Positions 53,164 through 61,603 are shown, numbered from the stretch's first letter. The stretch: DNA of 64,000 nucleotides from Chryseobacterium takakiae (GCF_900129385.1 NZ_FQVO01000007.1:124001-188000); one strand, 5' to 3'. The notes: generated by a model not told the origin, from the sequence alone. Numbers and translations: made by a program.

Positions 53164-54267
53164 ATGGAAAATAATACTACACAAGTAACTGAAACTAAAA
53201 AGAAAAAAAGTTTAGTTTTCCCTATAATCTTAGCAGTTGTTTTAATTGGCGGCGGAATCTACGGGTACAGAACCTATTCTTACGGCCAGGTACACGAAGA
53301 AACAGATGACGCACAGATCGCTTCCAATATGGCTCCTGTTATTTCAAAAATTTCAGGGTATGTAACGGAAGTAAAAGTAAAAGATAATCAGTTTGTAAAA
53401 AAAGGAGATACGCTGGTTGTTTTAGACAGCAGGGATCAGAAAATGGCGCTTGAACAGGCAGAAGCAGCTTTGGCTACGGCAAAGAGTAATATTTCAAATG
53501 CGCAGGCATCCACTACAGCCACCTCTAAAAATATTGGCTCTTCTCAAGCCGCGGTTACTACAGCCAATGCACAGATTGAAGCTGCAAAAGTAAACGTATG
53601 GAAAACTACCCAGGATCTAAAAAGATATGCCAATCTTGTAAAAGATCATTCTATTACAGAACAGCAATATGAGCAGGCTTTGGCAGCAAAACAAACTGCC
53701 GACAAACAGTTACAAGTACTCATTGATCAGAGAAACCAGATTGCACAGCAAACCAATATCGCTTCTTCCCAGACGGCAGCAAGCTCCCAGCAGATCAGCG
53801 TGGCAGGTTCTGTTGCCAAACAGAGAGAAGTGGATGTTGAAAATGCAAGATTAAACCTTTCTTACACGGTAATTGTTGCTCCCGAAGACGGATATGTTGG
53901 AAAAGTTCCTATCCAGGCAGGGCAGTATTTACAGGCTGGTTCACAGCTGTTTGCTTTGGTTAAAAATGACCAGAAATGGGTAGTGGCCAACTTCAAAGAA
54001 ACACAGGTGGATAAAATGGTAGAAGGACAGAAAGTAAAAATTGAAATCGATGCTTTCCCGGACAGGGAATTTGATGGGGTTGTAAGCTCTTTCTCTCCCG
54101 CAACCGGTGCTACGTTCTCTATCCTTCCTCCGGATAATGCAAGCGGTAACTTCGTAAAAGTAGTGCAGAGACTTCCTGTAAAGATCGATTTTGTAAATCT
54201 TGATAAAGAGGTTGCCAAAAGATTAAGAACAGGAATGAACGTAAAAGCAGAAGTTTCACTGAAATAA
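53164..54267 (+). CDS. HlyD/EmrA-type periplasmic adaptor
   Basis: This 367-residue protein has one N-terminal membrane anchor (LVFPIILAVVLIGGGIYGYR, about 15-34). A lipoyl-like part follows (QVHEETDDAQIASNMAPVIS, SKISGYVTEVKVKDNQFVKK), then a long Ala/Gln-rich hairpin of about 100 residues and the second lipoyl half (VIVAPEDGYVGKVPIQAGQYL). A C-terminal beta-barrel contains KVKIEIDAFPDREFDG. This order matches EmrA adaptors for MFS pumps. It links the inner-membrane MFS pump to TolC. The pump gene is not directly adjacent: a 569-bp non-coding gap with repeats intervenes. Confidence 0.93.
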   Translation: MENNTTQVTETKKKKSLVFPIILAVVLIGGGIYGYRTYSYGQVHEETDDAQIASNMAPVISKISGYVTEVKVKDNQFVKKGDTLVVLDSRDQKMALEQAEAALATAKSNISNAQASTTATSKNIGSSQAAVTTANAQIEAAKVNVWKTTQDLKRYANLVKDHSITEQQYEQALAAKQTADKQLQVLIDQRNQIAQQTNIASSQTAASSQQISVAGSVAKQREVDVENARLNLSYTVIVAPEDGYVGKVPIQAGQYLQAGSQLFALVKNDQKWVVANFKETQVDKMVEGQKVKIEIDAFPDREFDGVVSSFSPATGATFSILPPDNASGNFVKVVQRLPVKIDFVNLDKEVAKRLRTGMNVKAEVSLK

Positions 54268-54271
54268 ATAT

Positions 54272-54666
54272 AAAGTGGATTGTCAATAATTGCAGAGGCA
54301 GCCATTAATGCAGAAGATATGAAGATGCTGCTGATCATCATGAAGAAAGAAGTTGCGGAGGTGATCAGTTGATGGTACAGAAATGAAGGCGAAGGCGATA
54401 ATGGTGACAGACAATTGGCAATTCACTTTTAAAAATAATATAAGAGAATTGTCAATAGATGCGGAGGCAGTCGGCGATGAAGAAGAAATGAAGATGCTGA
54501 TCAGAATGCAGAAGAGGATTTGCGGATGAAAGTCAGCCACCATGTGGAAATGTAGATCAGGCTGGTGATGAAGTTGTAGCTTATGGAGATGAAGATCAAA
54601 ATGTAATGCTGAAATGAAGCTGTACAGCTGACAACACTGAAGAGGACTATTGACAATTCACTTTTT
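54272..54666. repeat. two-unit purine-rich repeat bounded by inverted repeats
   Basis: Unit 1 runs from AAAGTGGATTGTCAAT (54272) to GGCAATTCACTTTT (54430). Unit 2 runs from AGAGAATTGTCAAT (near 54443) to ATTGACAATTCACTTTTT (54666). Both begin with similar cores (GCAGAGGCAG / GCGGAGGCAG, then GAAGAT ATGAAGATGCTG). The ends are complementary to each other, AAAGTGRATTGTCAAT versus ATTGACAATTCACTTT. No credible gene lies in 54268-54836. The repeat separates two genes that would normally be adjacent in one efflux operon. Confidence 0.5.
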
Positions 54667-54836
54667 AAATTAAGATTTTTTGGGATTCAGAATGACGGTC
54701 AATGAAGGATGAAAATCCATTCATTAAGCCGGAAATTAATTAAATAAAGAATAAAGTTAGTTCGTTAAAACTTGTTCTGCTATCAAATAGTTTCTGAATC
54801 TCATAATCTCTTAATTTTTAATACTATTAAACAAAC

Positions 54837-56414
54837 ATGCAAGATTCATTAGTAGAATATGGAGCCCGAAGAGTAATCATTACGATTACGGCTATTCTTT
54901 GTGCTTTGCTTGAAATTGTGGATTCCACGATTGTAAACGTTGCCCTCAACGAGATGAAGGGTAACCTCGGTGCCACACTTTCTGAGGTGGGATGGGTCAT
55001 CACGGCATATGCTATCGGGAACGTGATCATCGTTCCGATGACAAGCTGGCTTTCGCAGCAGTTTGGACGAAGAAATTACTTTGCGGCATCCATCATTATA
55101 TTTACCGTATTCTCTTTCCTCTGCGGGAATGCCACCAACATTTGGGAACTGGTATTTTTCAGACTGATGCAGGGAATTGGAGGAGGAGCATTGCTCGTAA
55201 CCTCACAAACCATCATCACGGAATCTTATCCCATCGAAAAAAGAAGTATGGCTCAAGCTATATACGGTTTGGGAGTAATCATCGGACCTACCTTGGGGCC
55301 GCCGCTTGGAGGATATATCGTGGATAACTTCAGCTGGCCTTATATTTTTTATATCAATATTCCAATCGGGATTGCAGCAACATTGATGACGCTTCAGTTT
55401 GTAAGAAGCCCAAAATATGCTGAAAAAAGAAAAGTTTCGGATGTCGACTGGATCGGGATTGCTTTACTGGCGATTACCGTAGGTTCTTTACAGTTCATCC
55501 TTGAAAGAGGACATGAAGAAGACTGGTTTGAAAGCGGAATGATCGTTACATTCACCATCTCGGCCGTTCTTGGATTTATACTTTTCTTATGGAGGGAACT
55601 TACTTTTAAATATCCTATTGTAGAACTGCGGGTTCTCAAAAATGGAAATCTCCGGATCGGAACTGTAATGTCATTCGTACTTGGATTCGGATTGTATGGC
55701 TCCACCTTTATTGTTCCTTTATACACACAAAGTATTTTAGGCTGGACGGCACTTCAGTCGGGAGCATTAATGATTCCTGCAGCCTTAACCACGGCTTTCA
55801 TGATGCCGATCATTGGAAGGTTACTTTCCAAAGGTGCAAAACAGCAGATCCTGGTTTCTTTGGGATTATTTATCTTCTTTATCTACAGTTTCTGGGGATA
55901 TAAAATATTAACACCGGATACCAGTAAAGACGCCTTTTTCTGGATGCTGATTGTAAGAGGAGCCGGTCTTGGATTATTATTTATTCCAATTACTTCGCTC
56001 TCTTTAAGTACGCTGAAAGGACAGGAAATAGGGCAGGGGGCAGCTTTTACCGGAATGATGAGACAGCTCGGTGGATCTTTCGGGATTGCAGCGATAACGA
56101 CTTTCATTGCCAATGCCGGCCAGAAATACAGACTGAACGTGATTTCGCATCTTGATGAAAATGATTTTGCCGTTCAGCAACGGCTTCAGACTTTAAAAGG
56201 AAGTTTCATGGCAAAAGGAATGACACCCGATGCCGCCATGAATGCCGCCTACAAAATGCTTGATCTTTCGGTAACAAAACAGGCTACGGTACTCTCTTAT
56301 ATGGATGTATTCCTCTATCTGGGTGTGATTTTCCTCATCTGTATCCCGTTTATTCTCTTTATTAAAGAGCGAAAAAGCAAACAGAAGATTGATCTGAGTG
56401 AAGCGATACATTAA
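54837..56414 (+). CDS. DHA2-family MFS efflux pump (EmrB/QacA type)
   Basis: This 525-residue inner-membrane protein has about 14 spans. It carries the DHA2 signature LCALLEIVDSTIVNVALNEM (about 19-38) and motif A-like SWLSQQFGRRNYFAAS (about 72). Motif C is IYGLGVIIGPTLGPPLGGYI (about 141-160), and motif-like GAAFTGMMRQLGGSFG follows in the second half. It exports hydrophobic compounds using the proton gradient and should dock with the HlyD adaptor and TolC encoded just before. The gene starts 569 bp after hlyD and may need read-through or its own promoter. A terminator follows. Confidence 0.93.
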   Translation: MQDSLVEYGARRVIITITAILCALLEIVDSTIVNVALNEMKGNLGATLSEVGWVITAYAIGNVIIVPMTSWLSQQFGRRNYFAASIIIFTVFSFLCGNATNIWELVFFRLMQGIGGGALLVTSQTIITESYPIEKRSMAQAIYGLGVIIGPTLGPPLGGYIVDNFSWPYIFYINIPIGIAATLMTLQFVRSPKYAEKRKVSDVDWIGIALLAITVGSLQFILERGHEEDWFESGMIVTFTISAVLGFILFLWRELTFKYPIVELRVLKNGNLRIGTVMSFVLGFGLYGSTFIVPLYTQSILGWTALQSGALMIPAALTTAFMMPIIGRLLSKGAKQQILVSLGLFIFFIYSFWGYKILTPDTSKDAFFWMLIVRGAGLGLLFIPITSLSLSTLKGQEIGQGAAFTGMMRQLGGSFGIAAITTFIANAGQKYRLNVISHLDENDFAVQQRLQTLKGSFMAKGMTPDAAMNAAYKMLDLSVTKQATVLSYMDVFLYLGVIFLICIPFILFIKERKSKQKIDLSEAIH

Positions 56415-56449
56415 TCTACAATGTTGAAAATTTATTATAACATTATGAA

Positions 56450-56484
56450 GAAGCTGTCTCGTAAAATGAGACGGCTTCTTTTTT
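56450..56484 (+). terminator. intrinsic terminator
   Basis: GAAGCTGTCTC / GAGACGGCTTC (one T-G pair, 7-base loop), then a T-run, closes the efflux unit. Confidence 0.85.
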
Positions 56485-56494
56485 TAATAAAAAA

Positions 56495-56516
56495 ACCGCC
56501 TCAGTTGTGAGACGGT
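56495..56516 (-). terminator. intrinsic terminator of RHS cassette 1
   Basis: ACCGTCTCA / TGAGGCGGT (minus strand, one T-G pair), followed by TTTTTTT on the minus strand, is 10 bp past the stop of the immunity gene. Confidence 0.8.
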
Positions 56517-56526
56517 CTCCTAATTT

Positions 56527-57138
56527 TTAAGGATATTCAAAGCCAAATATTACTTTATAAACCTTGTTGTCTTTTAGATAAAGTTCTATAAAATATGGAG
56601 GCATTTCATATTGCTTTATTTTGGGATTATCAGGATTGTCAATCGTATATCTGATAATTTGTTCGTTAGATTTTTTTTCAAGTTTATAGTTACTACCTTT
56701 TAGATTGGTTATTTCCTCTAAAGTCATTCCTAATTTGAGCCCTGATTCTGTATTAAAATTATCGTATTTAGTTTTATTAACATTATAATTTTTAAGTTTA
56801 ATATCATCTTTTAAATATCCTATTTCAAATAAACTAAAATTGTTTTTGGTATCTCCTTCATATTGATATGTTATTAGATATTCTTTTTCAGAGATATTTG
56901 AAAAAAGAATAGCAGGTGTTTCTCTCATCCCGTATTCTACTTTTAAATTTTTATAATTAGGATAAAATTTTTCAAACGAGGGATAATCTTCCAACTTAAG
57001 TATTTTATTAATTGATATTTCAGGCGAAAAATCTTTTTGTGAAATTTGTTTGTTGACTGTAGTTTTATGAGATTCTTTTTGTTGACAATTTATAGTCAAT
57101 ATAAAGAGAAGAAAAATTGCACATAATTTATTCACCAT
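56527..57138 (-). CDS. putative immunity lipoprotein of RHS cassette 1
   Basis: The start at 57138 (MVNKLCAIFLLFILTINC) gives 203 residues with a lipobox. Two upstream in-frame ATGs (57183, 57165) lie inside the RHS gene. The mature part shares a pattern with the immunity candidate of cassette 2: SG[LI]KLG[MI]T, then [LI]KG[SN]NY, and the ending FGFEYP. The 5' end overlaps the RHS stop by 11 bp, typical of toxin-immunity pairs. A periplasmic location fits a toxin that attacks peptidoglycan. That it neutralises the cassette 1 domain is inferred from position and paralogy. The same-strand terminator follows. Confidence 0.75.
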   Translation of the reverse strand: MVNKLCAIFLLFILTINCQQKESHKTTVNKQISQKDFSPEISINKILKLEDYPSFEKFYPNYKNLKVEYGMRETPAILFSNISEKEYLITYQYEGDTKNNFSLFEIGYLKDDIKLKNYNVNKTKYDNFNTESGLKLGMTLEEITNLKGSNYKLEKKSNEQIIRYTIDNPDNPKIKQYEMPPYFIELYLKDNKVYKVIFGFEYP

Positions 57139-58174
57139 TGCTTTTAAATTTTGATTTTCTTCCATTGTTATTAGGATTTCCATTAATCTGTATATTTGTA
57201 GGAATTGACTTTTGCATTTTTAATAGAGAGTTAACTTTATTTCTAAAATCAGTCAATACTATTTTATTACCTGATAAGCCTATACAACCTTGAGTACCTT
57301 CATTATTTCCATCCGGATGAATGCGTAACTCTGATCGACCTGTATCAAATTGGGGGTTAAGAAAATAGCTAAAACCTACGCCATCTTTATTCATTCCTTT
57401 AACATACATGCCATTTTCTGGTTCTCTATTCCAATATGTGTCTACTGTATATTCACCATTTTCTGGTGCTCCATTATTAAATCCACCTGCAACTGCATCA
57501 TAAGAACTAATTGTTTTTGTTTTCCCATTTTCAAATGTTACATTTAAATCAATTGTAACATCTCCTAATTTACTTGTTCTCATATCTCCTTGAATAGATA
57601 TTTCTGCTTTTTGAGCTGGAGAATAATCCATTTTTTTGTAAGTATGATAAGTTTCTAATACTAAACCCTTATGTTTTTTATTGTCCCACGTTTTAGTACG
57701 TTCATAATAAATTCCTCTATAAATTTCCCCTTTTTGAAGTACTCCTTTTTCTTTATGGTTTTTAGCTGTTACATCATCTCGCCAAGTAATATCTCCATTC
57801 GCTGCTTCAACCCAATCCATTCCGTCAGGATCTACAAATCTTATTGGATTATTGTTAGCGTACATTATTGGATTTAAATCAGGATGTTTTTCCGCCAGCG
57901 GATCCACCACACCCCATCGTTCAATATCCGGCATATAAAACCTTGCGCCATAGTCCAGCCATTGGGTTTCCTGCTGCTGTTCTTTACCGTTATAAGTGTA
58001 AAAATAATTAGGACTTACGCTTCCATACGACATTGTATTCCCAAACTCCATCCCGAAAGGATAGTAATCGCTTGTTTTATCAATGGCTGCATTTCCTGAT
58101 GCGTCCCTGTAAAAAGCCAATCTTATGTTCCCTAAATGATCTTGTACTGGTAAATATATTGATTCTTTCAGCAA
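57128..58174 (-). CDS. orphan RHS tip with L,D-transpeptidase-like toxin domain (cassette 1)
   Basis: The open frame (348 codons from the first non-ATG start, TTG at 58174) begins with the end of an RHS core: LPVQDHLGN, YYPFGMEFGN, DYGARFYMPDIERWGVVDPL and RFVDPDG (about residues 8-118). The C-terminal 160 residues differ from other cassettes except cassette 2. They carry the catalytic pattern of L,D-transpeptidases, here H286 (LRIHPDG) and C297 (GTQGCIGL), similar to Tlde1/DUF2778 effectors. There is no ATG until residue 42 (in YYPFGMEFG). It is therefore likely silent alone, or expressed only after recombination into a full-length RHS gene. It is followed by an immunity gene. Confidence 0.7.
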   Translation of the reverse strand: MLKESIYLPVQDHLGNIRLAFYRDASGNAAIDKTSDYYPFGMEFGNTMSYGSVSPNYFYTYNGKEQQQETQWLDYGARFYMPDIERWGVVDPLAEKHPDLNPIMYANNNPIRFVDPDGMDWVEAANGDITWRDDVTAKNHKEKGVLQKGEIYRGIYYERTKTWDNKKHKGLVLETYHTYKKMDYSPAQKAEISIQGDMRTSKLGDVTIDLNVTFENGKTKTISSYDAVAGGFNNGAPENGEYTVDTYWNREPENGMYVKGMNKDGVGFSYFLNPQFDTGRSELRIHPDGNNEGTQGCIGLSGNKIVLTDFRNKVNSLLKMQKSIPTNIQINGNPNNNGRKSKFKSNGE

Positions 58175-58300
58175 AATTTATTAACATAAAAAATAAAACC
58201 ATTGCTGAAAAAGTGAAAGACGCCTATTTAAATTTACAAAGTTCTCATCGTTAAAATTTAAAGACTTCTTTAATAAAAATGTCGCTGCGCTATAAAACAA
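57639..58300 (-). repeat. direct repeat, RHS cassette copy 1
   Basis: This stretch is collinear with 59491-60152 (offset 1852 bp, no gap seen) with only scattered substitutions. It covers the RHS core end, the shared linker after the core, and about 125 bp of 5' flank. Divergence starts exactly where the toxin domain begins. A shorter version covers 61370-61720. Confidence 0.85.
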
Positions 58301-58326
58301 AAACCCTCGCAAATTTACAAGGGTTT
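58301..58326 (-). terminator. terminator between cassettes 2 and 1
   Basis: AAACCCT / AGGGTTT (minus strand) followed by TTG TTTTATAG-like T-rich sequence. A CGAAGTT/AACTTCG hairpin (58341-58357) lies just before it. It should stop read-through from the cassette 2 immunity gene. Confidence 0.6.
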
Positions 58327-58368
58327 ATTTTTATCTACGACGAAGTTACAAACTTCGCGGAGCGTTAT

Positions 58369-58959
58369 TTAAGGATATTCAAAACCAAAATATATTTTAA
58401 TTAGTTTATCATCTTTAAAAGTATATTCTGAAAAATAAAGTGGAAGATTATATTTCTGCAAAAAACAAGAGTTATTGTAATCTGATAAAACATATTTTAC
58501 AGTATTATCATTTTCTGAATAGTTATTTCCTTTTATTTTTAATAATTCAGTTTTTGTAATACCTAATTTTATTCCGCTTTCGGTTATAAAACTATTATAC
58601 TCTAAACGGTTATTAAGTTCATTTCCTGTATATGGTTCAATTTTAAATTGATAAAATTCATCGTAACCAGAACCATAAAAAAAATAGAACGTCAATTTTT
58701 CCGTTTCCTTTTTATTCAAAAAACTTACATATGGTAATCCCTGATTATCTTCTGTTACCAGTTTATTTAAATCTTTATAATTGCTTAAACTTGTATTGTT
58801 ATTAGATAATTCAATATCATTCACTTTTATATCAGCTACAAAATTGTCTCTGCAAGTGTCCTTTTTCTGAACAGTAGTATTTACATGTTCTGTTGGCTTA
58901 TTTGTATGGCCGCAACTAATACAAACGGTAACAATTATTAAAATAAATAGTGTTCTCAT
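58369..58959 (-). CDS. putative immunity lipoprotein of RHS cassette 2
   Basis: This 196-residue protein has lipobox VCISC (MRTLFILIIVTVCISC). The mature part shares with the cassette 1 immunity candidate the SGIKLGITK motif, IKGNNY and the terminal FGFEYP, but is otherwise well diverged. The start is 2 bp after the RHS stop of cassette 2, so the pair is translationally close. Its lipid anchor places it in the periplasm, where an L,D-transpeptidase-like toxin would act. Specificity for the cassette 2 toxin is inferred. Confidence 0.75.
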   Translation of the reverse strand: MRTLFILIIVTVCISCGHTNKPTEHVNTTVQKKDTCRDNFVADIKVNDIELSNNNTSLSNYKDLNKLVTEDNQGLPYVSFLNKKETEKLTFYFFYGSGYDEFYQFKIEPYTGNELNNRLEYNSFITESGIKLGITKTELLKIKGNNYSENDNTVKYVLSDYNNSCFLQKYNLPLYFSEYTFKDDKLIKIYFGFEYP

Positions 58960-58961
58960 AA

Positions 58962-60026
58962 TTACTGTCCACTTGTTGCTTTTCCTCCGCTTGGTCTGTT
59001 ATAATTAGGATTGTTTCGGAAGTTAATATTTACTTTAAAAGGAACTGTGGTTTTATTGAAATAGTTTCTTACAACATTTCTAAAGTCTTTTAACTCTTTA
59101 GAATTTTCACAAATTCCTATACATCCCGCTGTACCAAGAGACGGGTTTTGGTCTGGATGTATTCTTAAACCTGTTCTATTTAACGTTGTGTTATTGTTCA
59201 AAAGTACTTTAAATCCTACACCATCTCGCACCATTCCACTTTCATTAGTGTCCACAATACCTGATGCTGAATATTCTCCATTGGGTGTAGGTCCATAATC
59301 CCAAGGTCCACTATTGACATCGACAGTTTGTAATACTGCTGATTTGCCATTGTCAAAAAGTGCTTTGACCTGCATTGTACCTTCTGCAAAATAAGCATCT
59401 CTTCCTATTTTGTCTTTACGTCCTGTAGCTGAAGCATCCCCGTTAACATTTATTTCTAAACCGACTTGCTCTGCATAACTCATTTTTCCATAAGTATGAT
59501 AAGTTTCTAATACTAAACCCTTATGTTTTTTATTGTCCCACGTTTTAGTACGTTCATAATAAATTCCTCTATAAATTTCCCCTTTTTGAAGTACTCCTTT
59601 TTCTTTATGGTTTTTAGCTGTTACATCATCTCGCCAAGTAATATCTCCATTCGCTGCTTCAACCCAATCCATTCCGTCAGGATCTACAAATCTTATTGGA
59701 TTATTGTTAGCGTACATTATTGGATTTAAATCAGGATGTTTTTCCGCCAGCGGATCCACCACACCCCATCGTTCAATATCCGGCATATAAAACCTTGCGC
59801 CATAGTCCAGCCATTGGGTTTCCTGCTGCTGTTCTTTACCGTTGTAAGTGTAAAAATAATTAGGACTTATGCTACCATACGACATTGCATTACCAAACTC
59901 CATCCCGAAAGGATAGTAATCGGTTGCTTTATCAACGGCTGCATTTCCTGATGCGTCCCTGTAAAAAGCCAGTCTCATGTTTCCTAAATGATCTTGTACT
60001 GGTAAATATATTGATTCTTTCCGCAA
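58962..60026 (-). CDS. orphan RHS tip with L,D-transpeptidase-like toxin domain (cassette 2)
   Basis: The open frame (354 codons from TTG at 60026) repeats the RHS core end of cassette 1 almost exactly through residue 179 (LVLETYHTYGKM). It then diverges into its own C-terminal domain. Key positions are H290 (LRIHPDQN) and C302 (GTAGCIGICE), with GEYSASG and DGVGFKVLL as further matches to the cassette 1 domain. The two toxins are homologous but clearly different in sequence. An ATG first occurs at residue 17 (NMRLAFY), so a start of its own is weak. It is followed 2 bp later by an immunity lipoprotein gene. Confidence 0.7.
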   Translation of the reverse strand: MRKESIYLPVQDHLGNMRLAFYRDASGNAAVDKATDYYPFGMEFGNAMSYGSISPNYFYTYNGKEQQQETQWLDYGARFYMPDIERWGVVDPLAEKHPDLNPIMYANNNPIRFVDPDGMDWVEAANGDITWRDDVTAKNHKEKGVLQKGEIYRGIYYERTKTWDNKKHKGLVLETYHTYGKMSYAEQVGLEINVNGDASATGRKDKIGRDAYFAEGTMQVKALFDNGKSAVLQTVDVNSGPWDYGPTPNGEYSASGIVDTNESGMVRDGVGFKVLLNNNTTLNRTGLRIHPDQNPSLGTAGCIGICENSKELKDFRNVVRNYFNKTTVPFKVNINFRNNPNYNRPSGGKATSGQ

Positions 60027-60152
60027 AATTTATTAACATAAAAAATAAAACCATTAATGAAAAAGTGAAAGACGCCTATTTATATTTACAAAGTTCTAAT
60101 AGTTAAAATTTAAAGACTTCTTTAATAAAAATGTAGCTGCGCTATAACACAA
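59491..60152 (-). repeat. direct repeat, RHS cassette copy 2
   Basis: Near-identical to 57639-58300, including the flank upstream of the reading frame (TTTATTAACATAAAAAATAA) and the AGCTGCGCTATAA box. It supports homologous recombination between cassettes. Confidence 0.85.
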
Positions 60153-60178
60153 AAAACCTCGCAATTTGCAAGGTTTTT
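60151..60178 (-). terminator. terminator between cassettes 3 and 2
   Basis: AAAAAACCT / AGGTTTTTT stem with GC core, T-rich on the minus strand. A CGAGCG-AGA-CGCTCG hairpin (60195-60209) lies just before it. Confidence 0.65.
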
Positions 60179-60227
60179 TATTTATCTACAGGCACGAGCG
60201 AGACGCTCGCGCCAGCTAGGGATAATT

Positions 60228-60599
60228 TCAAAAATTAGTAGATAGAACTTCATCTATGTTAGATTCATAATCTAAAGTGTCTATTTTCCAATTATTCTTT
60301 ATTACAAGTTTTAATGTTCCTTTTGCTTTTATAATAGAATCTCCAATTTGAATTTTCTCATTCCAACCTGTATGTGTGGGCAAACTGTCATTACCATATA
60401 CAATATATGTTGCCCCGTGATTAGAATAATCTATTGATTTTCTATCAATAACAGATTTTATAGTCTTGCTTCTAATTTTTTTAAATAATAAATCATTTTC
60501 ATCATTAGATGGATAAAAATGAAAATAGATTTGGATAGATGCAAAAATCAATACAAGCCCTAAAACACCCAAGAAATATTTTCTTTTTGAACTTCTCAT
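60228..60599 (-). CDS. putative immunity protein of RHS cassette 3, membrane anchored
   Basis: This 123-residue protein has one N-terminal membrane segment (YFLGVLGLVLIFASIQIYFH, residues about 8-27) after an Arg/Lys-rich start, so the rest should lie in the periplasm. The C-terminal 90 residues (for example TYIVYGNDSLP, GDSIIKAKGTLKLVIKNNWK) have no motif known to me. Its ATG overlaps the RHS stop by one base. It is unrelated to the FGFEYP-type lipoproteins of cassettes 1 and 2. The immunity role is inferred from position only. Confidence 0.65.
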   Translation of the reverse strand: MRSSKRKYFLGVLGLVLIFASIQIYFHFYPSNDENDLLFKKIRSKTIKSVIDRKSIDYSNHGATYIVYGNDSLPTHTGWNEKIQIGDSIIKAKGTLKLVIKNNWKIDTLDYESNIDEVLSTNF

Positions 60600-61603
60600 T
60601 ATCTCCCAATTAAAGTAGTTTTAGACCTTGTCCACATAGCTCCAGCTTCAGCCCCAATTCCATAACTTCCCGACTTAGTAGTATATCCATTTTTGTTTTT
60701 GCCCCATTCATTATAATTAAAATTTTGTGAAGGCGTTAACTTACTTTCATTAGTAGATCCCCCATAAGATCCAGAAACTGGACCAACACCTACATTATAC
60801 GAATTTCCATAACCTTCATAATCACTTACGTGAAAGTTTCTATTAGGATCTGTTGCCGTTATCGGAATAAAATCAAGACTTAAACCAGCTCCGACACCTA
60901 AATTACCTCCAATTGAGTAATAAAAAGAAGAATCTCCATATGAATCCTTAACAAACCCAAATGCTAAATTTAATCCTCCTCCAAGAGCCCAATTTAAAGA
61001 AATTTGTGAAGCCATACCGCTTATAGGTGTTTCTAATGCATTAACCTCAATTCCATCAATATTAGAACTTCCATAAGCACTGCTGTTGTTTGCTAAGTTT
61101 GTTACACTTCCATTTGCGTTCAAAGTGTGAGTAACGTCTCCATTTCCATTTTTAATTTCTCCTGTTGCTCCTACACTATCAACATTTGCGTAACCTGCTT
61201 CTTTTGCCTGATCTACAGTTTTTATATTCGCATCATATGTCATAGTAGTTTGATTAGTTTTAGGATCTACCATTTTTATCCAATCCTGGCCAGTTCTCCC
61301 ATCCGGGTCTATGAACCTAATCGGATTGTTAAAGGCATAAGTATAAGTCGACCAACGACGTGAAGTCTCCGCCAACGGATCCACCACACCCCACCTACCG
61401 ATATCCGGCATGTAAAATCTTGCGCCATAGTCCAGCCATTGGGTTTCCTGCTGCTGTTCTTTACCGTTGTAAGTGTAAAAATAATTAGGACTTATGCTTC
61501 CATACGACATTGCATTACCAAATTCCAGTCCGAAAGGATAGTAATCGGTTGCTTTATCAACGGCTGCATTTCCTGATGCGTCCCTGTAAAAAGCCAGTCT
61601 CAT
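60599..61603 (-). CDS. orphan RHS tip with Gly-rich C-terminal domain (cassette 3)
   Basis: The open frame from ATG 61603 (MRLAFYRDASGN, 334 residues) begins inside the RHS core. The core frame upstream is broken by a one-base T insertion near 61620 (run CTTTG versus CTTG in cassettes 1 and 2). The core ends at DPLAETSRRWSTYTYAFNNP and DPDGRTGQDW, different from cassettes 1 and 2. The C-terminal domain (about 115-334) is rich in Gly, Ser and Asn (for example GGNLGVGAGLSLDFIP, GPVSGSYGGSTNE). I recognise no toxin family. Immunity follows with a one-base overlap. Confidence 0.6.
   Translation of the reverse strand: MRLAFYRDASGNAAVDKATDYYPFGLEFGNAMSYGSISPNYFYTYNGKEQQQETQWLDYGARFYMPDIGRWGVVDPLAETSRRWSTYTYAFNNPIRFIDPDGRTGQDWIKMVDPKTNQTTMTYDANIKTVDQAKEAGYANVDSVGATGEIKNGNGDVTHTLNANGSVTNLANNSSAYGSSNIDGIEVNALETPISGMASQISLNWALGGGLNLAFGFVKDSYGDSSFYYSIGGNLGVGAGLSLDFIPITATDPNRNFHVSDYEGYGNSYNVGVGPVSGSYGGSTNESKLTPSQNFNYNEWGKNKNGYTTKSGSYGIGAEAGAMWTRSKTTLIGR

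Noticed and set aside
54283..54543. Minus-strand reading frame across the hlyD-emrB gap
   Set aside because: It follows the purine-rich repeat units and has no start context or protein features.
57671..57877. Plus-strand reading frame repeated exactly at 59523-59729
   Set aside because: It is antisense to the near-identical RHS core repeat; the identity reflects the DNA repeat, not a conserved antisense gene.
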